From: Mycolicibacterium aromaticivorans JS19b1 = JCM 16368
GTDB taxonomy: Bacteria > Actinomycetota > Actinomycetes > Mycobacteriales > Mycobacteriaceae
Length of the DNA: 64,000 nucleotides
Reading direction: 5' to 3'
Assembly: GCF_000559085.1 (NCBI RefSeq)
Contig: NZ_JALN02000001.1
Span: 3,844,001 to 3,908,000, forward strand
Position 1 is the first letter of the stretch, and every line of letters starts with the position of its first letter. The notes below the pieces were generated by a model that worked only from the letters and a program-made list of their open reading frames with translations, was not told where the DNA came from and did not search any database. This document shows positions 36,015 through 44,910 of this stretch, in pieces. Made by a program: the position numbers and the translations under genes.

Positions 36015-37265
36015 TCAGTGATCGGTTTGCTCGTTCACCTGAATTTCGCGGCGCCGCTCGAGCAGACCGTTGAGCGCATTGGCGGCATACGCGGCGGCCG
36101 CGAAGACGATCAGCAGCCACCAGGGGGGATGGGCCAGCTCCCAGACGAACAGCGCGGCCCAGGTGGGAGCACCCTGAGTGACGGCCAGTACGCCCGCCGC
36201 GCAGGCCAGTGACACCGCCGGGACGCTGACAGTCAGCGGTGTCCAGGTGTTGATCGCCACGGCCACCAGCGACCCCATCGCCGCGCCGGTGGCCAGTGCG
36301 GGAGTCAGCATGCCGCCGACTGCGCCCGCCCGCAGGAACAGTGCGGTCACCAGCGGCTTGAGCAACAGCAGCGCCCCGGCCGACGCCAGCGTCAGCCCGG
36401 AGCCGACGCTCACGGTCAGCACGCTCTTGCCGTTGCCGGGCAGTTCGGGCCACCAGTGCGACAGCACACCCACCAGCAGCCCGGCGGCCGTGATGGCGGG
36501 GATCAGCAGCCAGGAGTCGCCGACCCGGTGAGCTTTGGCGTACTGCATCAGCCGGTTGAAGCCCCGGCCCACCGCGAGCGCCAGCGGCGAGAGCAGGACA
36601 GCGAATCCGGTCAGCAGATACGACAGCTCGGGATTGGGCCAGTGCAGCGGCACCTCCAGGTGGGTGACCGGCGCGGCCACCGCCACCGCGATGCTGGAGG
36701 TGATCATCGCCGTCCCGACAGTGCGCAGGCTCCAGGTGCGCAGCACGATCTGGATGGCGAACAGGGCGCCGCCCATCGGCACGCTGTACACCGCCGCCAA
36801 GCCGGCGCCGGCGGCGCAGCCGAGCAGGATCCTGCGATCGCTCTCGGTGAGCGCCCACCTCGAGGTGCCGAGATCGCCGAGCACCGCGGCGAATTGGCGG
36901 GGCGCGCCCTCCCGGCCGAGCGACGCGCCGGCGCCCACCAACACCACCTGCAGCAAGGCGTCGAGCGTCAACGCGAGCCGCGGCAACGGTCCGGGAGAAT
37001 CGATGGCGTCCGACAGCGACGGCACCCGGGTCCGTCGCCGCAGCAGCCACCAGCCGAGGCCGGCCAGCGCGCCGCCGATCGTGGGGCCGACCGCGCGGCG
37101 CACCGGACTCGACCCCGTCACCCCGTCCAGCAGGGTCCCGAAGCTGTAGTTGAACGTGAGGTGCTCGACCGCGTGCAGCAGCACAGTGGTCGCGGCGCCG
37201 GCGAGCCCCGCCAGCAGCCCGATCGCGGCGACCGCGCAGCCGAACTCCAGGTGGCGCCGGTTCAC
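36015..37265 (-). CDS. ClC-family chloride channel/transporter
   Basis: A 416-residue ClC protein with the gating-glutamate motif [13 protein letters not shown] (GREGP in most members). The C-terminal cytoplasmic CBS domains are absent. In E. coli ClC-ec1 the proton-path Glu203 lies in FIIEEM; the aligned stretch here is FAIQIVL, with Gln and Ile instead, so the proton coupling seen in antiporters is probably lost. TAGATT (37272-37277, minus) is 6 bases before GTG 37265, giving a leaderless start 40 bp from divergent mshB. Confidence 0.88.
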   Translation of the reverse strand: MNRRHLEFGCAVAAIGLLAGLAGAATTVLLHAVEHLTFNYSFGTLLDGVTGSSPVRRAVGPTIGGALAGLGWWLLRRRTRVPSLSDAIDSPGPLPRLALTLDALLQVVLVGAGASLGREGAPRQFAAVLGDLGTSRWALTESDRRILLGCAAGAGLAAVYSVPMGGALFAIQIVLRTWSLRTVGTAMITSSIAVAVAAPVTHLEVPLHWPNPELSYLLTGFAVLLSPLALAVGRGFNRLMQYAKAHRVGDSWLLIPAITAAGLLVGVLSHWWPELPGNGKSVLTVSVGSGLTLASAGALLLLKPLVTALFLRAGAVGGMLTPALATGAAMGSLVAVAINTWTPLTVSVPAVSLACAAGVLAVTQGAPTWAALFVWELAHPPWWLLIVFAAAAYAANALNGLLERRREIQVNEQTDH

Positions 37266-37305
37266 GCGCCGAATCTATGTCACCCGCGGCGGTAGGGTGG
37301 CCGAC
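37266..37305. promoter_or_regulatory. 40-bp divergent leaderless promoters, clc / mshB
   Basis: TAGATT (37272-37277, minus) is 6 bases before the clc GTG, and TAGGGT (37293-37298, plus) is 7 bases before the mshB GTG. Only 15 bp lie between the two hexamers. Confidence 0.65.
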
Positions 37306-38172
37306 GTGGCTGAGCAGGAGACCCCGCGGTTGTTGTTCGTGCACGCCCACCCGGACGACGAGACGATGAACAACGCGGTCAGCATTGCGCGCTACGTGCA
37401 ACGCGGGGCGGAGGTGACCGTCGTCACCTGCACCCTCGGTGAAGAGGGCGAGATCATCGACGACCGCTGGCGACGGCTCGCCGTCGACGAAGCGGATCAG
37501 TTGGGCGGCTACCGAATCGGGGAACTGACGACGGCCCTTCAGGCGCTGGGTCTGTCCGGCCCGCGGTTCCTCGGCGGGGCGGGCAGGTGGCGCGACTCGG
37601 GCATGCCCGGTACCCCGGCGCGCAAGCACACCAAGTTCGTGGACGCCGACGTCGACGAAGCCGTCGGTCTGCTGGCCGACGTCATCGACGAACTGCGCCC
37701 GCACGTCGTCGCCACCTACGACCCCGGCGGCGGCTACGGCCACCCCGACCACGTACAGACCCACAAGATCACCACCGCCGCGGTCGCGGCCGCGACGTGG
37801 ACGGTGCCGAAGTTCTACTGGGGTGTCATCTGCGCCAGCGCTTTTCGCGACGGCGTCAACGCGCTCGGGCCCGACGACGTGCTGGCCGACTGGATCATGC
37901 CGCCCCCCGATGTGGAGTTCGGTTTCCCCGACGACAGGATCACCGCGATCGTCGAGGCGCCCGAGCATGTCGACGCCAAGGTCGGCGCGATCGCCGCACA
38001 CGCCACCCAGATGCTGGTCGGTCCGACCAGGCGGGCGTTCACGCTGTCCAACAAGCTCGTGCTGCCGGTACTGGCCGCCGAACACTATGTGCTCGTCGAG
38101 GGCACGGCGGGTCCGACCAATGAGCGTGGTTGGGAGACCGACCTTCTCGGCGGGCTCGGCTTCGGGCAATAG
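37306..38172 (+). CDS. mshB: N-acetyl-GlcN-Ins deacetylase MshB (mycothiol biosynthesis)
   Basis: A 288-residue LmbE/PIG-L-fold zinc deacetylase. It removes acetate from GlcNAc-Ins, the second committed reaction of mycothiol synthesis in the cytosol. Zinc ligands are His15 and Asp18 in HAHPDDE and His149 in [13 protein letters not shown] (His13, Asp16, His147 in M. tuberculosis, offset by two). GTG 37306 is supported by the TAGGGT hexamer 7 bases upstream and by homologue starts. Rv1170 ortholog; the following membrane gene starts 4 bp after the stop. Confidence 0.95.
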   Translation: MAEQETPRLLFVHAHPDDETMNNAVSIARYVQRGAEVTVVTCTLGEEGEIIDDRWRRLAVDEADQLGGYRIGELTTALQALGLSGPRFLGGAGRWRDSGMPGTPARKHTKFVDADVDEAVGLLADVIDELRPHVVATYDPGGGYGHPDHVQTHKITTAAVAAATWTVPKFYWGVICASAFRDGVNALGPDDVLADWIMPPPDVEFGFPDDRITAIVEAPEHVDAKVGAIAAHATQMLVGPTRRAFTLSNKLVLPVLAAEHYVLVEGTAGPTNERGWETDLLGGLGFGQ

Positions 38173-38176
38173 ATCG

Positions 38177-38566
38177 GTGAAGCCACCCCGAACCCGTGGA
38201 ACGGCCGACTCGGCCATCCGCACAGCGGTGCTGGCCCTGCTGGCCGTCGACGGCGTCCTCTCGGCTGTCGCCGGCGCGCTGTTCCTGCCGCTCTATCTGG
38301 GCACCGTGCCGCTGCCGATCAGCGCGCTGGTCAGCGGTCTGGTGAACCTCGCCCTGGTCTGGGCGGCCGCCTACTGGACGGATTCCGACCGGCTTGCCGC
38401 CCTACCGCTGATGACGTGGCTGGTCACGGTCGCCGCGCTGACCCTGGGCGGGCCGGGCGGCGACATTGTCTTCGGCGGCCCGGGCGTGATGGCTTACTCG
38501 GTGCTGATCTTCCTGGCGCTGGGCGCTGCGCCGCCCGCGGTGTTCCTCTGGCGGCGCACCCGCTAA
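38177..38566 (+). CDS. Small four-helix membrane protein (Rv1171-like position)
   Basis: A 129-residue protein with about four membrane helices after a short basic start (KPPRTRGTADSAIRTAVLA). No known domain. It lies 4 bp after mshB, as Rv1171 does in M. tuberculosis, so it is probably in the mshB operon. The GTG 38177 start has no separate promoter. Its TAA overlaps the TAG of the convergent exported-protein gene (CTAA at 38563-38566). Confidence 0.75.
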   Translation: MKPPRTRGTADSAIRTAVLALLAVDGVLSAVAGALFLPLYLGTVPLPISALVSGLVNLALVWAAAYWTDSDRLAALPLMTWLVTVAALTLGGPGGDIVFGGPGVMAYSVLIFLALGAAPPAVFLWRRTR

Positions 38567-39507
38567 CTGGCGCTCTTCGCGGCCTTGCTTCGCGCCGAAC
38601 CGGCCGTCGACTTCTTGGCGCCGGACGTGGTGCCCGACGTGGCGGCGCCGCCCTGCCCTGAGCCCGCGCCGCTGTTCGCCTTGGCGGACCTGTTGGTGCT
38701 GACGGCCTTCGGGGGCGGGGCGTTCGTCGATCCGGTGGTGTCGGTGACCGCCTGGGCGGTGACCGTGGTGCCGTCGGATGTGTCGGCCGTCGTGGTGACC
38801 GCCTGGGGACGGCCGGAATGGCCGAGGCCGGACTTGGCGGTGGCCGTTTCGGTCTTCTGCTGGACGGCGCCCGCGCTCGCTGCCGCGGCGGGGGTCTTCA
38901 GTGCCGCGAAGGGCAGCGGTGGGAGCGGCGGCAGCGGGATGGGGAACCACTGCAGGCTCCAGAAGTACGCGACCTCTTGGGTGCCGACCACGCCCAGGCT
39001 GCTGAGGGTGGTCTGGGCGATTGCGGTCAGCCCGTCCCGCCAGACCGTCGGGTTCCAGAAATCATTGACCACCGGATCCAGGAAGTCGTAGACGACGGTG
39101 TTGGCCACCGGGACTGTGAAGTTCGGGTACCAGATGTTGATCTGGTCGCTGATGAGATAGCCGAACGGGACCCATCCGAGTAAATACGGACCGAGCTGCA
39201 GGGCGAAATAGTTGCCCCAGTAGAGGGCCCACTGATATGCCGCGTCGATCGCGTCCGAGGCGTTGTTGTTGGCCTGCGCCGTCTTGTGAGCTCCGGGCTG
39301 GGCAGGGGCGGCAACGACGTCGGGCGCACCGATCGCTGCTGCCGCGGTGTCGACCTGGTTGACCAGCGGCTGGACCGCGGCGGACAGGCGGACAAAGTCC
39401 AGCGACATCGCGGTCGGCGCCGACGGCTGGACGGGGGTCAGGGCCACGGCACCGACCACCGCCGCCGCTATTCCAGCGGTCAGATATGAACGGACGGACA
39501 CGGTCAT
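38563..39507 (-). CDS. Exported protein, paralogue family member 3 (at the PE12 position)
   Basis: A 314-residue exported protein with a signal/anchor (RSYLTAGIAAAVVGAVALTPV). An aromatic-rich conserved body follows (YQWALYWGNYFALQLGPYLL, WVPFGYLISDQINIWYPNF and a PLPPLPPLPF segment), then a Ser/Lys-rich tail ending in STAGSARSKAAKSAS. The aromatic body with IWYPNF and PPLPPLPF is a mycobacterial repeat-type domain of unknown function, also seen in other secreted proteins of the genus. It sits where M. tuberculosis has PE12 (Rv1172c), but has no PE motif. Confidence 0.75.
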   Translation of the reverse strand: MTVSVRSYLTAGIAAAVVGAVALTPVQPSAPTAMSLDFVRLSAAVQPLVNQVDTAAAAIGAPDVVAAPAQPGAHKTAQANNNASDAIDAAYQWALYWGNYFALQLGPYLLGWVPFGYLISDQINIWYPNFTVPVANTVVYDFLDPVVNDFWNPTVWRDGLTAIAQTTLSSLGVVGTQEVAYFWSLQWFPIPLPPLPPLPFAALKTPAAAASAGAVQQKTETATAKSGLGHSGRPQAVTTTADTSDGTTVTAQAVTDTTGSTNAPPPKAVSTNRSAKANSGAGSGQGGAATSGTTSGAKKSTAGSARSKAAKSAS

Positions 39508-39642
39508 GGCGAACCCCCTGCTCCAGGCACAGCTAATACTGACAATCTACGTTGCGCGCGCGTAAGTGTTACAGATTTTCCGGCCGTGTCCCGGTCACTG
39601 AGCGGGGCCGACGGGCAAGGCCGCGCGGCCGCGTGCGAGGAC

Positions 39643-39648
39643 TACTGT
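39643..39648 (+). promoter_or_regulatory. -10 TACTGT upstream of fbiC
   Basis: TACTGT lies exactly 7 bases before ATG 39656, which opens a 13-codon Cys-containing mini-ORF rather than fbiC itself. fbiC begins 70 bp further downstream. Confidence 0.6.
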
Positions 39649-39655
39649 GTGCAGC

Positions 39656-39697
39656 ATGTCAGTCGCCGAAGTTTCAGATTGTGGGACGTGCGGATGA
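39656..39697 (+). CDS. Leaderless Cys-containing mini-ORF (13 aa) before fbiC
   Basis: The frame encodes [13 protein letters not shown] and ends at TGA 39695-39697, 28 bases before the fbiC GTG. Its ATG is 7 bases from a TACTGT hexamer, so it would be translated leaderlessly as the first ORF of the fbiC mRNA. Short leaderless ORFs with clustered Cys codons near their end are known in mycobacteria as cysteine-responsive attenuators. FbiC has no strong ribosome site, which is compatible with control by this mini-ORF. Confidence 0.5.
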   Translation: MSVAEVSDCGTCG

Positions 39698-39725
39698 TTT
39701 CTCTGCTGCCGACGGTTACCGGGGA

Positions 39726-42305
39726 GTGGCCCTGAACTCGCAGCCAAGTAGCCCGTTGCCCACACCGGTGGTTCCGCAGCGGACTGATGCTCCGTCGCCC
39801 GCTGCGCTCAGACGCGTCCTGCGTCGCGCGCGGGACGGTGTCGCCCTCAACGTCGACGAGGCGGCGATCGCCATGACCGCCCGCGGTGACGACCTCGCCG
39901 ACTTGTGCGCAAGCGCGGCCCGGGTTCGTGACGCCGGCCTGGATTCCGCAGGCCGCCGGGGCCCGGGTGGGCGCCTACCGGTCACCTATTCGCGCAAGGT
40001 GTTCATCCCGGTGACCCATCTGTGCCGCGACACCTGCCATTACTGCACCTTCGTGACGGTGCCGGGCAAGCTGCGTGCCGAGGGCAAGGGCATGTTCATG
40101 GAGCCCGACGAGATTCTCGACGTGGCCCGTCGAGGCGCGGAATTGGGTTGCAAGGAAGCTCTTTTCACTCTCGGTGACCGTCCTGAGGCCCGTTGGGACG
40201 AGGCTAAGCAGTGGTTGGACGAGCGCGGCTACGACTCCACCCTCGATTACGTGCGCGCTATGGCGATCCGGGTGCTCGAAGAGACCGGCCTGCTGCCGCA
40301 CCTGAACCCCGGGGTGATGAGCTGGACCGAGCTGTCGCGGCTCAAGCCGGTCGCGCCCTCGATGGGCATGATGCTCGAGACCACGTCGCGGCGGTTGTTC
40401 GAGACCAAGGGGTTGGCGCATTACGGCAGCCCGGACAAAGATCCCGCAGTGCGGCTGCGCACGCTGGACGACGCCGGCCGGCTGTCGATCCCGTTCACCA
40501 CCGGGCTTCTCGTCGGTATCGGTGAGACGCTGACCGAGCGCGCCGAGACCATGCACGCGATCCGGCGTTCGCACAAGGAGTTCGGGCACGTTCAGGAAGT
40601 GATCGTGCAGAACTTCCGGGCCAAGGACCACACCGCGATGGCGGCGGTACCCGATGCGGGCATCGAGGACTTCCTGGCCACCATCGCCGTCAGTCGCCTG
40701 GTGCTCGGCCCGAAGATGCGCATTCAGGCGCCGCCGAATCTGGTGTCGCGGGAGGAATGCCTGGCGCTGGTCGGGGCCGGTGTCGACGACTGGGGTGGGG
40801 TGTCGCCGCTGACGCCCGATCACGTCAACCCGGAGCGGCCGTGGCCCGCTCTGGACGAGCTGGCGGACGTGACTGCCGCGGCGGGTTATGAACTGGTGGA
40901 ACGCCTTACGGCGCAGCCGTCGTACGTGCAGGCGGGTGCGGCGTGGATCGATCCGCGGGTGCGCGGACATGTGGATGCGCTTGCCGATCCGGACACCGGA
41001 TGGGCGCTGGACACCAACCCGGTGGGCCGGCCCTGGCAAGAGCCCGACGAGGCGTCGGAGTCCTTGGGTCGCACCGATCTTCACTCGGCCATCGACACCG
41101 AGGGGCGGCTGACCGAGACCCGCAGCGATCTCGGTAGCGCGTTCGGGGACTGGGAGTCCATCCGGGAGAAGGTCTCCGAGTTGGCGGCCCGCGCGCCCGA
41201 GCGCATCGACACCGATGTGCTGGCGGCGCTGCGTTCGGCCGAGCGCGACCCGGGCGGCTGCAGCGACGACGAATACCTGGCTTTGGCCACCGCCGACGGT
41301 CCGGCGATGGATGCGGTTGCCGCCCTTGCTGATTCGCTTCGCCGCGACGCGGTGGGTGATGACGTGACGTTCGTGGTGAACCGGAACATCAACTTCACCA
41401 ACATCTGCTACACCGGCTGCCGGTTCTGCGCGTTCGCTCAGCGCAAGGGCGACGCCGACGCGTACTCGCTGTCCACCTCTGAGGTCGCCGACCGGGCCTG
41501 GGAAGCGCACGTCGCCGGAGCCACCGAGGTCTGCATGCAGGGCGGGATCGACCCCGAACTGCCGGTCACCGGCTACGCCGATCTGGTCCGGGCGGTCAAG
41601 GCGCGGGTGCCGTCGATGCACGTCCATGCGTTCTCGCCGATGGAGATCGCCAACGGGGTGACCCGCAGCGGCCTCTCGGTGCGCGAATGGCTGACCTCGC
41701 TGCGTGAGGCCGGGCTCGGGTCCATTCCCGGCACCGCCGCGGAGATCCTCGACGACGAGGTGCGCTGGGTGCTGACCAAAGGCAAGCTGCCCACCTCGGA
41801 GTGGATCGACGTGGTGACCACCGCGCACGAGGTGGGGCTGCGCTCGAGCTCGACGATGATGTACGGCCACGTCGACACCCCCAAGCACTGGGTGGGACAC
41901 CTCAACGTGCTGCGGGGCATCCAGGACCGCACCGGTGGGTTCACCGAGTTCGTTCCGCTGCCGTTCGTGCACCAGTCATCGCCGCTGTACCTGGCGGGCG
42001 GTGCTCGCCCGGGGCCGACGCACCGGGACAACCGCGCGGTGCATGCCCTGGCGCGGATCATGCTGCACGGCCGGATCTCTCACATCCAGACGTCGTGGGT
42101 CAAGCTCGGGGTCGAGCGCACGCAGGTGATGCTGCAGGGTGGCGCCAACGACCTGGGCGGCACGCTGATGGAGGAGACCATCTCGCGGATGGCGGGCTCG
42201 GAGAACGGCTCGGCGAAGTCGGCGGAAGAGTTGATGGCCATCGCCGCCGGTATCGGTCGTCCGGCGCGTCAGCGCACGACGACCTACACCGACCTTGCGG
42301 CCTGA
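39726..42305 (+). CDS. fbiC: Bifunctional 7,8-didemethyl-8-hydroxy-5-deazariboflavin (FO) synthase
   Basis: An 859-residue fusion of the CofG and CofH radical SAM enzymes that together build FO, the chromophore of coenzyme F420, from tyrosine and 5-amino-6-ribitylaminouracil. The first cluster motif is Cys100/Cys104/Cys107 (CRDTCHYC) and the second Cys561/Cys565/Cys568 (CYTGCRFC), each binding a 4Fe-4S cluster. Start GTG 39726 ([17 protein letters not shown]) matches homologue lengths. Rv1173 ortholog. F420-dependent chemistry elsewhere in the window (11106-11549) depends on this product. Confidence 0.96.
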   Translation: MALNSQPSSPLPTPVVPQRTDAPSPAALRRVLRRARDGVALNVDEAAIAMTARGDDLADLCASAARVRDAGLDSAGRRGPGGRLPVTYSRKVFIPVTHLCRDTCHYCTFVTVPGKLRAEGKGMFMEPDEILDVARRGAELGCKEALFTLGDRPEARWDEAKQWLDERGYDSTLDYVRAMAIRVLEETGLLPHLNPGVMSWTELSRLKPVAPSMGMMLETTSRRLFETKGLAHYGSPDKDPAVRLRTLDDAGRLSIPFTTGLLVGIGETLTERAETMHAIRRSHKEFGHVQEVIVQNFRAKDHTAMAAVPDAGIEDFLATIAVSRLVLGPKMRIQAPPNLVSREECLALVGAGVDDWGGVSPLTPDHVNPERPWPALDELADVTAAAGYELVERLTAQPSYVQAGAAWIDPRVRGHVDALADPDTGWALDTNPVGRPWQEPDEASESLGRTDLHSAIDTEGRLTETRSDLGSAFGDWESIREKVSELAARAPERIDTDVLAALRSAERDPGGCSDDEYLALATADGPAMDAVAALADSLRRDAVGDDVTFVVNRNINFTNICYTGCRFCAFAQRKGDADAYSLSTSEVADRAWEAHVAGATEVCMQGGIDPELPVTGYADLVRAVKARVPSMHVHAFSPMEIANGVTRSGLSVREWLTSLREAGLGSIPGTAAEILDDEVRWVLTKGKLPTSEWIDVVTTAHEVGLRSSSTMMYGHVDTPKHWVGHLNVLRGIQDRTGGFTEFVPLPFVHQSSPLYLAGGARPGPTHRDNRAVHALARIMLHGRISHIQTSWVKLGVERTQVMLQGGANDLGGTLMEETISRMAGSENGSAKSAEELMAIAAGIGRPARQRTTTYTDLAA

Positions 42306-42555
42306 GGACTGAGGTACTCCGGCTGCCGAATCACCGACGGTGTCGGCACGGTCTCTGCGGGTATAGGTCGCTAATATACGAAACGTCTAGTATCAGTAAC
42401 CACTCGCAACACCTGTGCCGACCGGCACTCCGATGGGCGACAAGTTAGGGCACACTGAGTCGGCTATCCGGTGACCGGCATCGGATACTAGGCGTTCCCA
42501 GCGGCCCCGCAGACATACAGCCACCCCGAATAGAGCAGACCGAGGAGAACCTCAA
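42306..42555. other. fbiC-fdxC intergenic region (250 bp)
   Basis: No gene seen. It contains a TGCCG-AC-CGGCA palindrome at 42416-42427, an AT-rich patch (CTAATATACG to TAGTATCAG, about 42371-42396) and, just before fdxC, the ribosome site GAGGAG at 42542-42547. The AT-rich patch probably holds the fdxC promoter, but no hexamer stands out. Confidence 0.4.
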
Positions 42556-42879
42556 GTGACGTACACGATCGCCGAGCCCTGCGTCGACATCAAGGACAAG
42601 GCATGTATCGAAGAGTGCCCGGTCGACTGCATTTATGAGGGTGCGCGCATGCTGTACATCCACCCCGACGAGTGCGTCGACTGCGGCGCGTGCGAGCCGG
42701 TCTGCCCCGTCGAGGCGATCTACTACGAGGACGACGTCCCGGATCAGTGGGCCTCCTACACCCAGATCAACGCCGACTTCTTCGCCGAGCTGGGTTCGCC
42801 GGGCGGTGCCTCCAAGGTCGGCCAGACCGACAACGACCCGCAGGTGGTCAAGGACCTGCCTCCGAAGGAAGAGGCCTGA
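42556..42879 (+). CDS. fdxC: 7Fe ferredoxin (3Fe-4S/4Fe-4S)
   Basis: A 107-residue ferredoxin. Cys9, Cys17 and Cys50 fit the 3Fe-4S ligands, and Cys21, Cys40, Cys43 and Cys46 the 4Fe-4S ligands of Azotobacter-type 7Fe ferredoxins; Cys25 is the extra free Cys. The C-terminal extension (about residues 60-107) is typical of mycobacterial FdxC. It transfers electrons at low potential to partners such as P450s. GTG 42556 follows GAGGAG at 8 bases. The gene lies 43 bp before dapC, as in Rv1177-Rv1178. Confidence 0.93.
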   Translation: MTYTIAEPCVDIKDKACIEECPVDCIYEGARMLYIHPDECVDCGACEPVCPVEAIYYEDDVPDQWASYTQINADFFAELGSPGGASKVGQTDNDPQVVKDLPPKEEA

Positions 42880-42922
42880 CGGCTGCCGTCCCGTTGCGCG
42901 CGGCGTCGTCCGGTATGGGCTG

Positions 42923-44050
42923 ATGTCTGATTCGCCTGCTCCTCCTCGCTACGCTCGGCATCCTCGCTCGGCGGTGCTGCCGGTTTTCCCGTGGGACACC
43001 CTTGCTGAGGTGACGGCCACCGCGCGGGCTCACCCGGGTGGCATCGTCGACCTTTCGGTGGGCACACCCGTCGATCCGGTGGCGCCGGTGATCCGGGAGG
43101 CATTGGCTGCGGCGAGTTCGGCGCCGGGATATCCGACGACGGCGGGAACGCCCGCGCTGCGGGCCTCCGCGGTGGCCGCGCTGCACCGGCGCTACGGCAT
43201 CACCGGCCTGCCGGAGCACGCCGTCCTCCCGGTGATCGGCACCAAGGAACTGATCGCGTGGCTGCCGACTCTGCTGGGTCTGGGCGCCGACGATCTGGTG
43301 GTCGTTCCGGAGCTGGCCTATCCGACGTATGACGTGGCGGCGCGGCTGGCGTACGCCCGGGTGATCCCGGCGGACTCGGTGACCCAGCTCGGACCCGAGT
43401 CGCCCGCGGTGCTGTTCATCAACTCGCCGAGCAACCCGACCGGCAAGGTCCTGGGCCGCGACCACCTGCGCAAGGTCGTCGAATGGGCCCGCGAACGCGG
43501 CACGCTCGTGGTGTCCGACGAGTGCTATCTGGGCCTGGCATGGGAGGAGGAGCCGACGTCAGTTCTGCACCCGTCGGTCAGCGACGGCGACCACACCGGG
43601 CTGCTGGCGGTGCACTCGCTGTCGAAGAGCTCGTCGCTGGCGGGGTATCGCGCCGGGTTCGTCGCCGGCGACCCCTATGTGGTCGCCGAGCTGCTCGCGG
43701 TGCGCAAGCATGCCGGGATGATGGTTCCGGGGCCGGTTCAGGCGGCCATGGTGGTCGCGCTCGACGACGATGCCCATGAAATAGAGCAGCGGCAACGCTA
43801 TGCGCGCCGCCGCGATGTCATGCTGGCCGCGATGCGGTCGGCGGGTTTCACCGTCGACCACTCCGAGGCCGGTCTGTATCTCTGGGCCACCCGCGGTGAG
43901 CCGTGCCGGACGACGCTGGCGTGGCTGGCCGAGCGTGGCATCCTCGTCGCCCCCGGGGAGTTCTACGGGGCTCGTGGTTCACAGCACGTTCGGGTGGCTC
44001 TGACCGCGACGGACGAACGGATCGCCGCCGCGGCGGAGCGGCTGGCCTGA
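42923..44050 (+). CDS. dapC: PLP aminotransferase, probable N-succinyldiaminopimelate aminotransferase DapC
   Basis: A 375-residue class I aminotransferase. PLP is expected on Lys235 in HSLSKSSSLAGYRAGF; NSPSNPTGK and SDECYLGL are the other PLP-pocket motifs. Actinobacterial homologues following fdxC are annotated as DapC, which makes N-succinyl-LL-diaminopimelate for lysine and peptidoglycan. DapD and DapE of the same pathway are encoded at 56-58 kb. In M. tuberculosis the assignment of DapC between Rv1178 and Rv0858c is debated. ATG 42923 is taken as start. Confidence 0.82.
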   Translation: MSDSPAPPRYARHPRSAVLPVFPWDTLAEVTATARAHPGGIVDLSVGTPVDPVAPVIREALAAASSAPGYPTTAGTPALRASAVAALHRRYGITGLPEHAVLPVIGTKELIAWLPTLLGLGADDLVVVPELAYPTYDVAARLAYARVIPADSVTQLGPESPAVLFINSPSNPTGKVLGRDHLRKVVEWARERGTLVVSDECYLGLAWEEEPTSVLHPSVSDGDHTGLLAVHSLSKSSSLAGYRAGFVAGDPYVVAELLAVRKHAGMMVPGPVQAAMVVALDDDAHEIEQRQRYARRRDVMLAAMRSAGFTVDHSEAGLYLWATRGEPCRTTLAWLAERGILVAPGEFYGARGSQHVRVALTATDERIAAAAERLA

Positions 44051-44090
44051 GCCAGCCGCCCCAGCCCAAGCGGGGGTCAGAAACGCATTG

Positions 44091-44729
44091 TCAGTTCATG
44101 TTCCAGGGTTCGCCGTAGGTGGTGACGCTGTCGCCGGCCTTGGAGATCAGGCGGGCGAAGGGGCGCAGAAGCACGCCGCCGGCAGCACCGGTGACGGTGC
44201 CGTGGGCGTTGGCCACCGCGACCGAGCCGTTGGGGCCTGTGACGTCGACGGAGAACGTGGCGACTTCCTGGATACCGGGGCCGTTGCCCAGGTCGGCGGA
44301 GATCGACACACCCGGGAACAGGTTCGGGGTGATCACCGAACCCAGCGGGTTGAAGTTCGTCGGCGAGATGCTCGCGTCGTCGATCAGGATGTTGGGTGTG
44401 GTGTAGCTGAAGTTGATGCCCACACCCAGCGACCACGGGAAGCCCACCTGATAGCCCAGCTCCAAGGTGCCCGCGAACTGGTCGGCACCCGGGCCGACCA
44501 CGCTGTAGACAGCCTTGCCGGAGTGGAACCACTCCCGGGTCAGCCGGTTGCGGTCCAACGGGAACACACCGTTGAGGAAGGTGTCCCACTGCTGCACCGT
44601 CATCGTCCGGCCACCGCCGTCGACCAGACTCAGCTCATTATCCAAACCTGCGTGCGAGGTGCCCGTCCCGACGAACAACGCCGCGACGGCAGCGATCATC
44701 GCCACCAGCACTCGACCCATGTATTTCAT
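44091..44729 (-). CDS. mspA: MspA-family outer membrane porin
   Basis: A 212-residue precursor whose 27-residue signal peptide ends GTGTSHA before GLDNELSLVDG, exactly as in M. smegmatis MspA. Mature length 185 against 184 in MspA. The constriction residues Asp90 and Asp91 (NILIDD) are conserved, but mature position 93, Asp in MspA, is Ser here. MspA forms an octameric goblet pore for small hydrophilic nutrients. Several paralogues exist in rapid growers, so the exact msp letter is not certain. It is convergent with dapC. AGGGG lies before ATG 44729. Confidence 0.92.
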   Translation of the reverse strand: MKYMGRVLVAMIAAVAALFVGTGTSHAGLDNELSLVDGGGRTMTVQQWDTFLNGVFPLDRNRLTREWFHSGKAVYSVVGPGADQFAGTLELGYQVGFPWSLGVGINFSYTTPNILIDDASISPTNFNPLGSVITPNLFPGVSISADLGNGPGIQEVATFSVDVTGPNGSVAVANAHGTVTGAAGGVLLRPFARLISKAGDSVTTYGEPWNMN

Positions 44730-44910
44730 CCTGACCCCTTGTGCTCAGTGGTTCGACGGTGATCGGGGGGCCCGGTTCACCGAGGTTCTGGCGCCGTGAC
44801 GAGCTTCACAGCCAGTCATGACAAAAGCCTCATCGGCAACAGATGCAACAGTGTTACCGGGATGGTCAAAAAATTTCCGCTAACGCGGCGCGGCTGTTTG
44901 ACTGCTCTGA

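Noticed and set aside
34927..38223. A 1098-codon minus-strand open frame covering the methyltransferase, clc and mshB regions
   Set aside because: Only the last 351 codons read as a real methyltransferase. Upstream it is Arg/Gly/Ala-rich antisense or out-of-frame sequence over the well-supported clc and mshB genes.
39975..41972. A 665-codon minus-strand frame opposite fbiC
   Set aside because: FbiC is supported by both radical SAM motifs on the plus strand; the antisense frame is a compositional shadow.
44730..44910. Promoter elements for the porin in the mspA-pruR gap
   Set aside because: No -10/-35 pair stood out with confidence; listing one would be guesswork.
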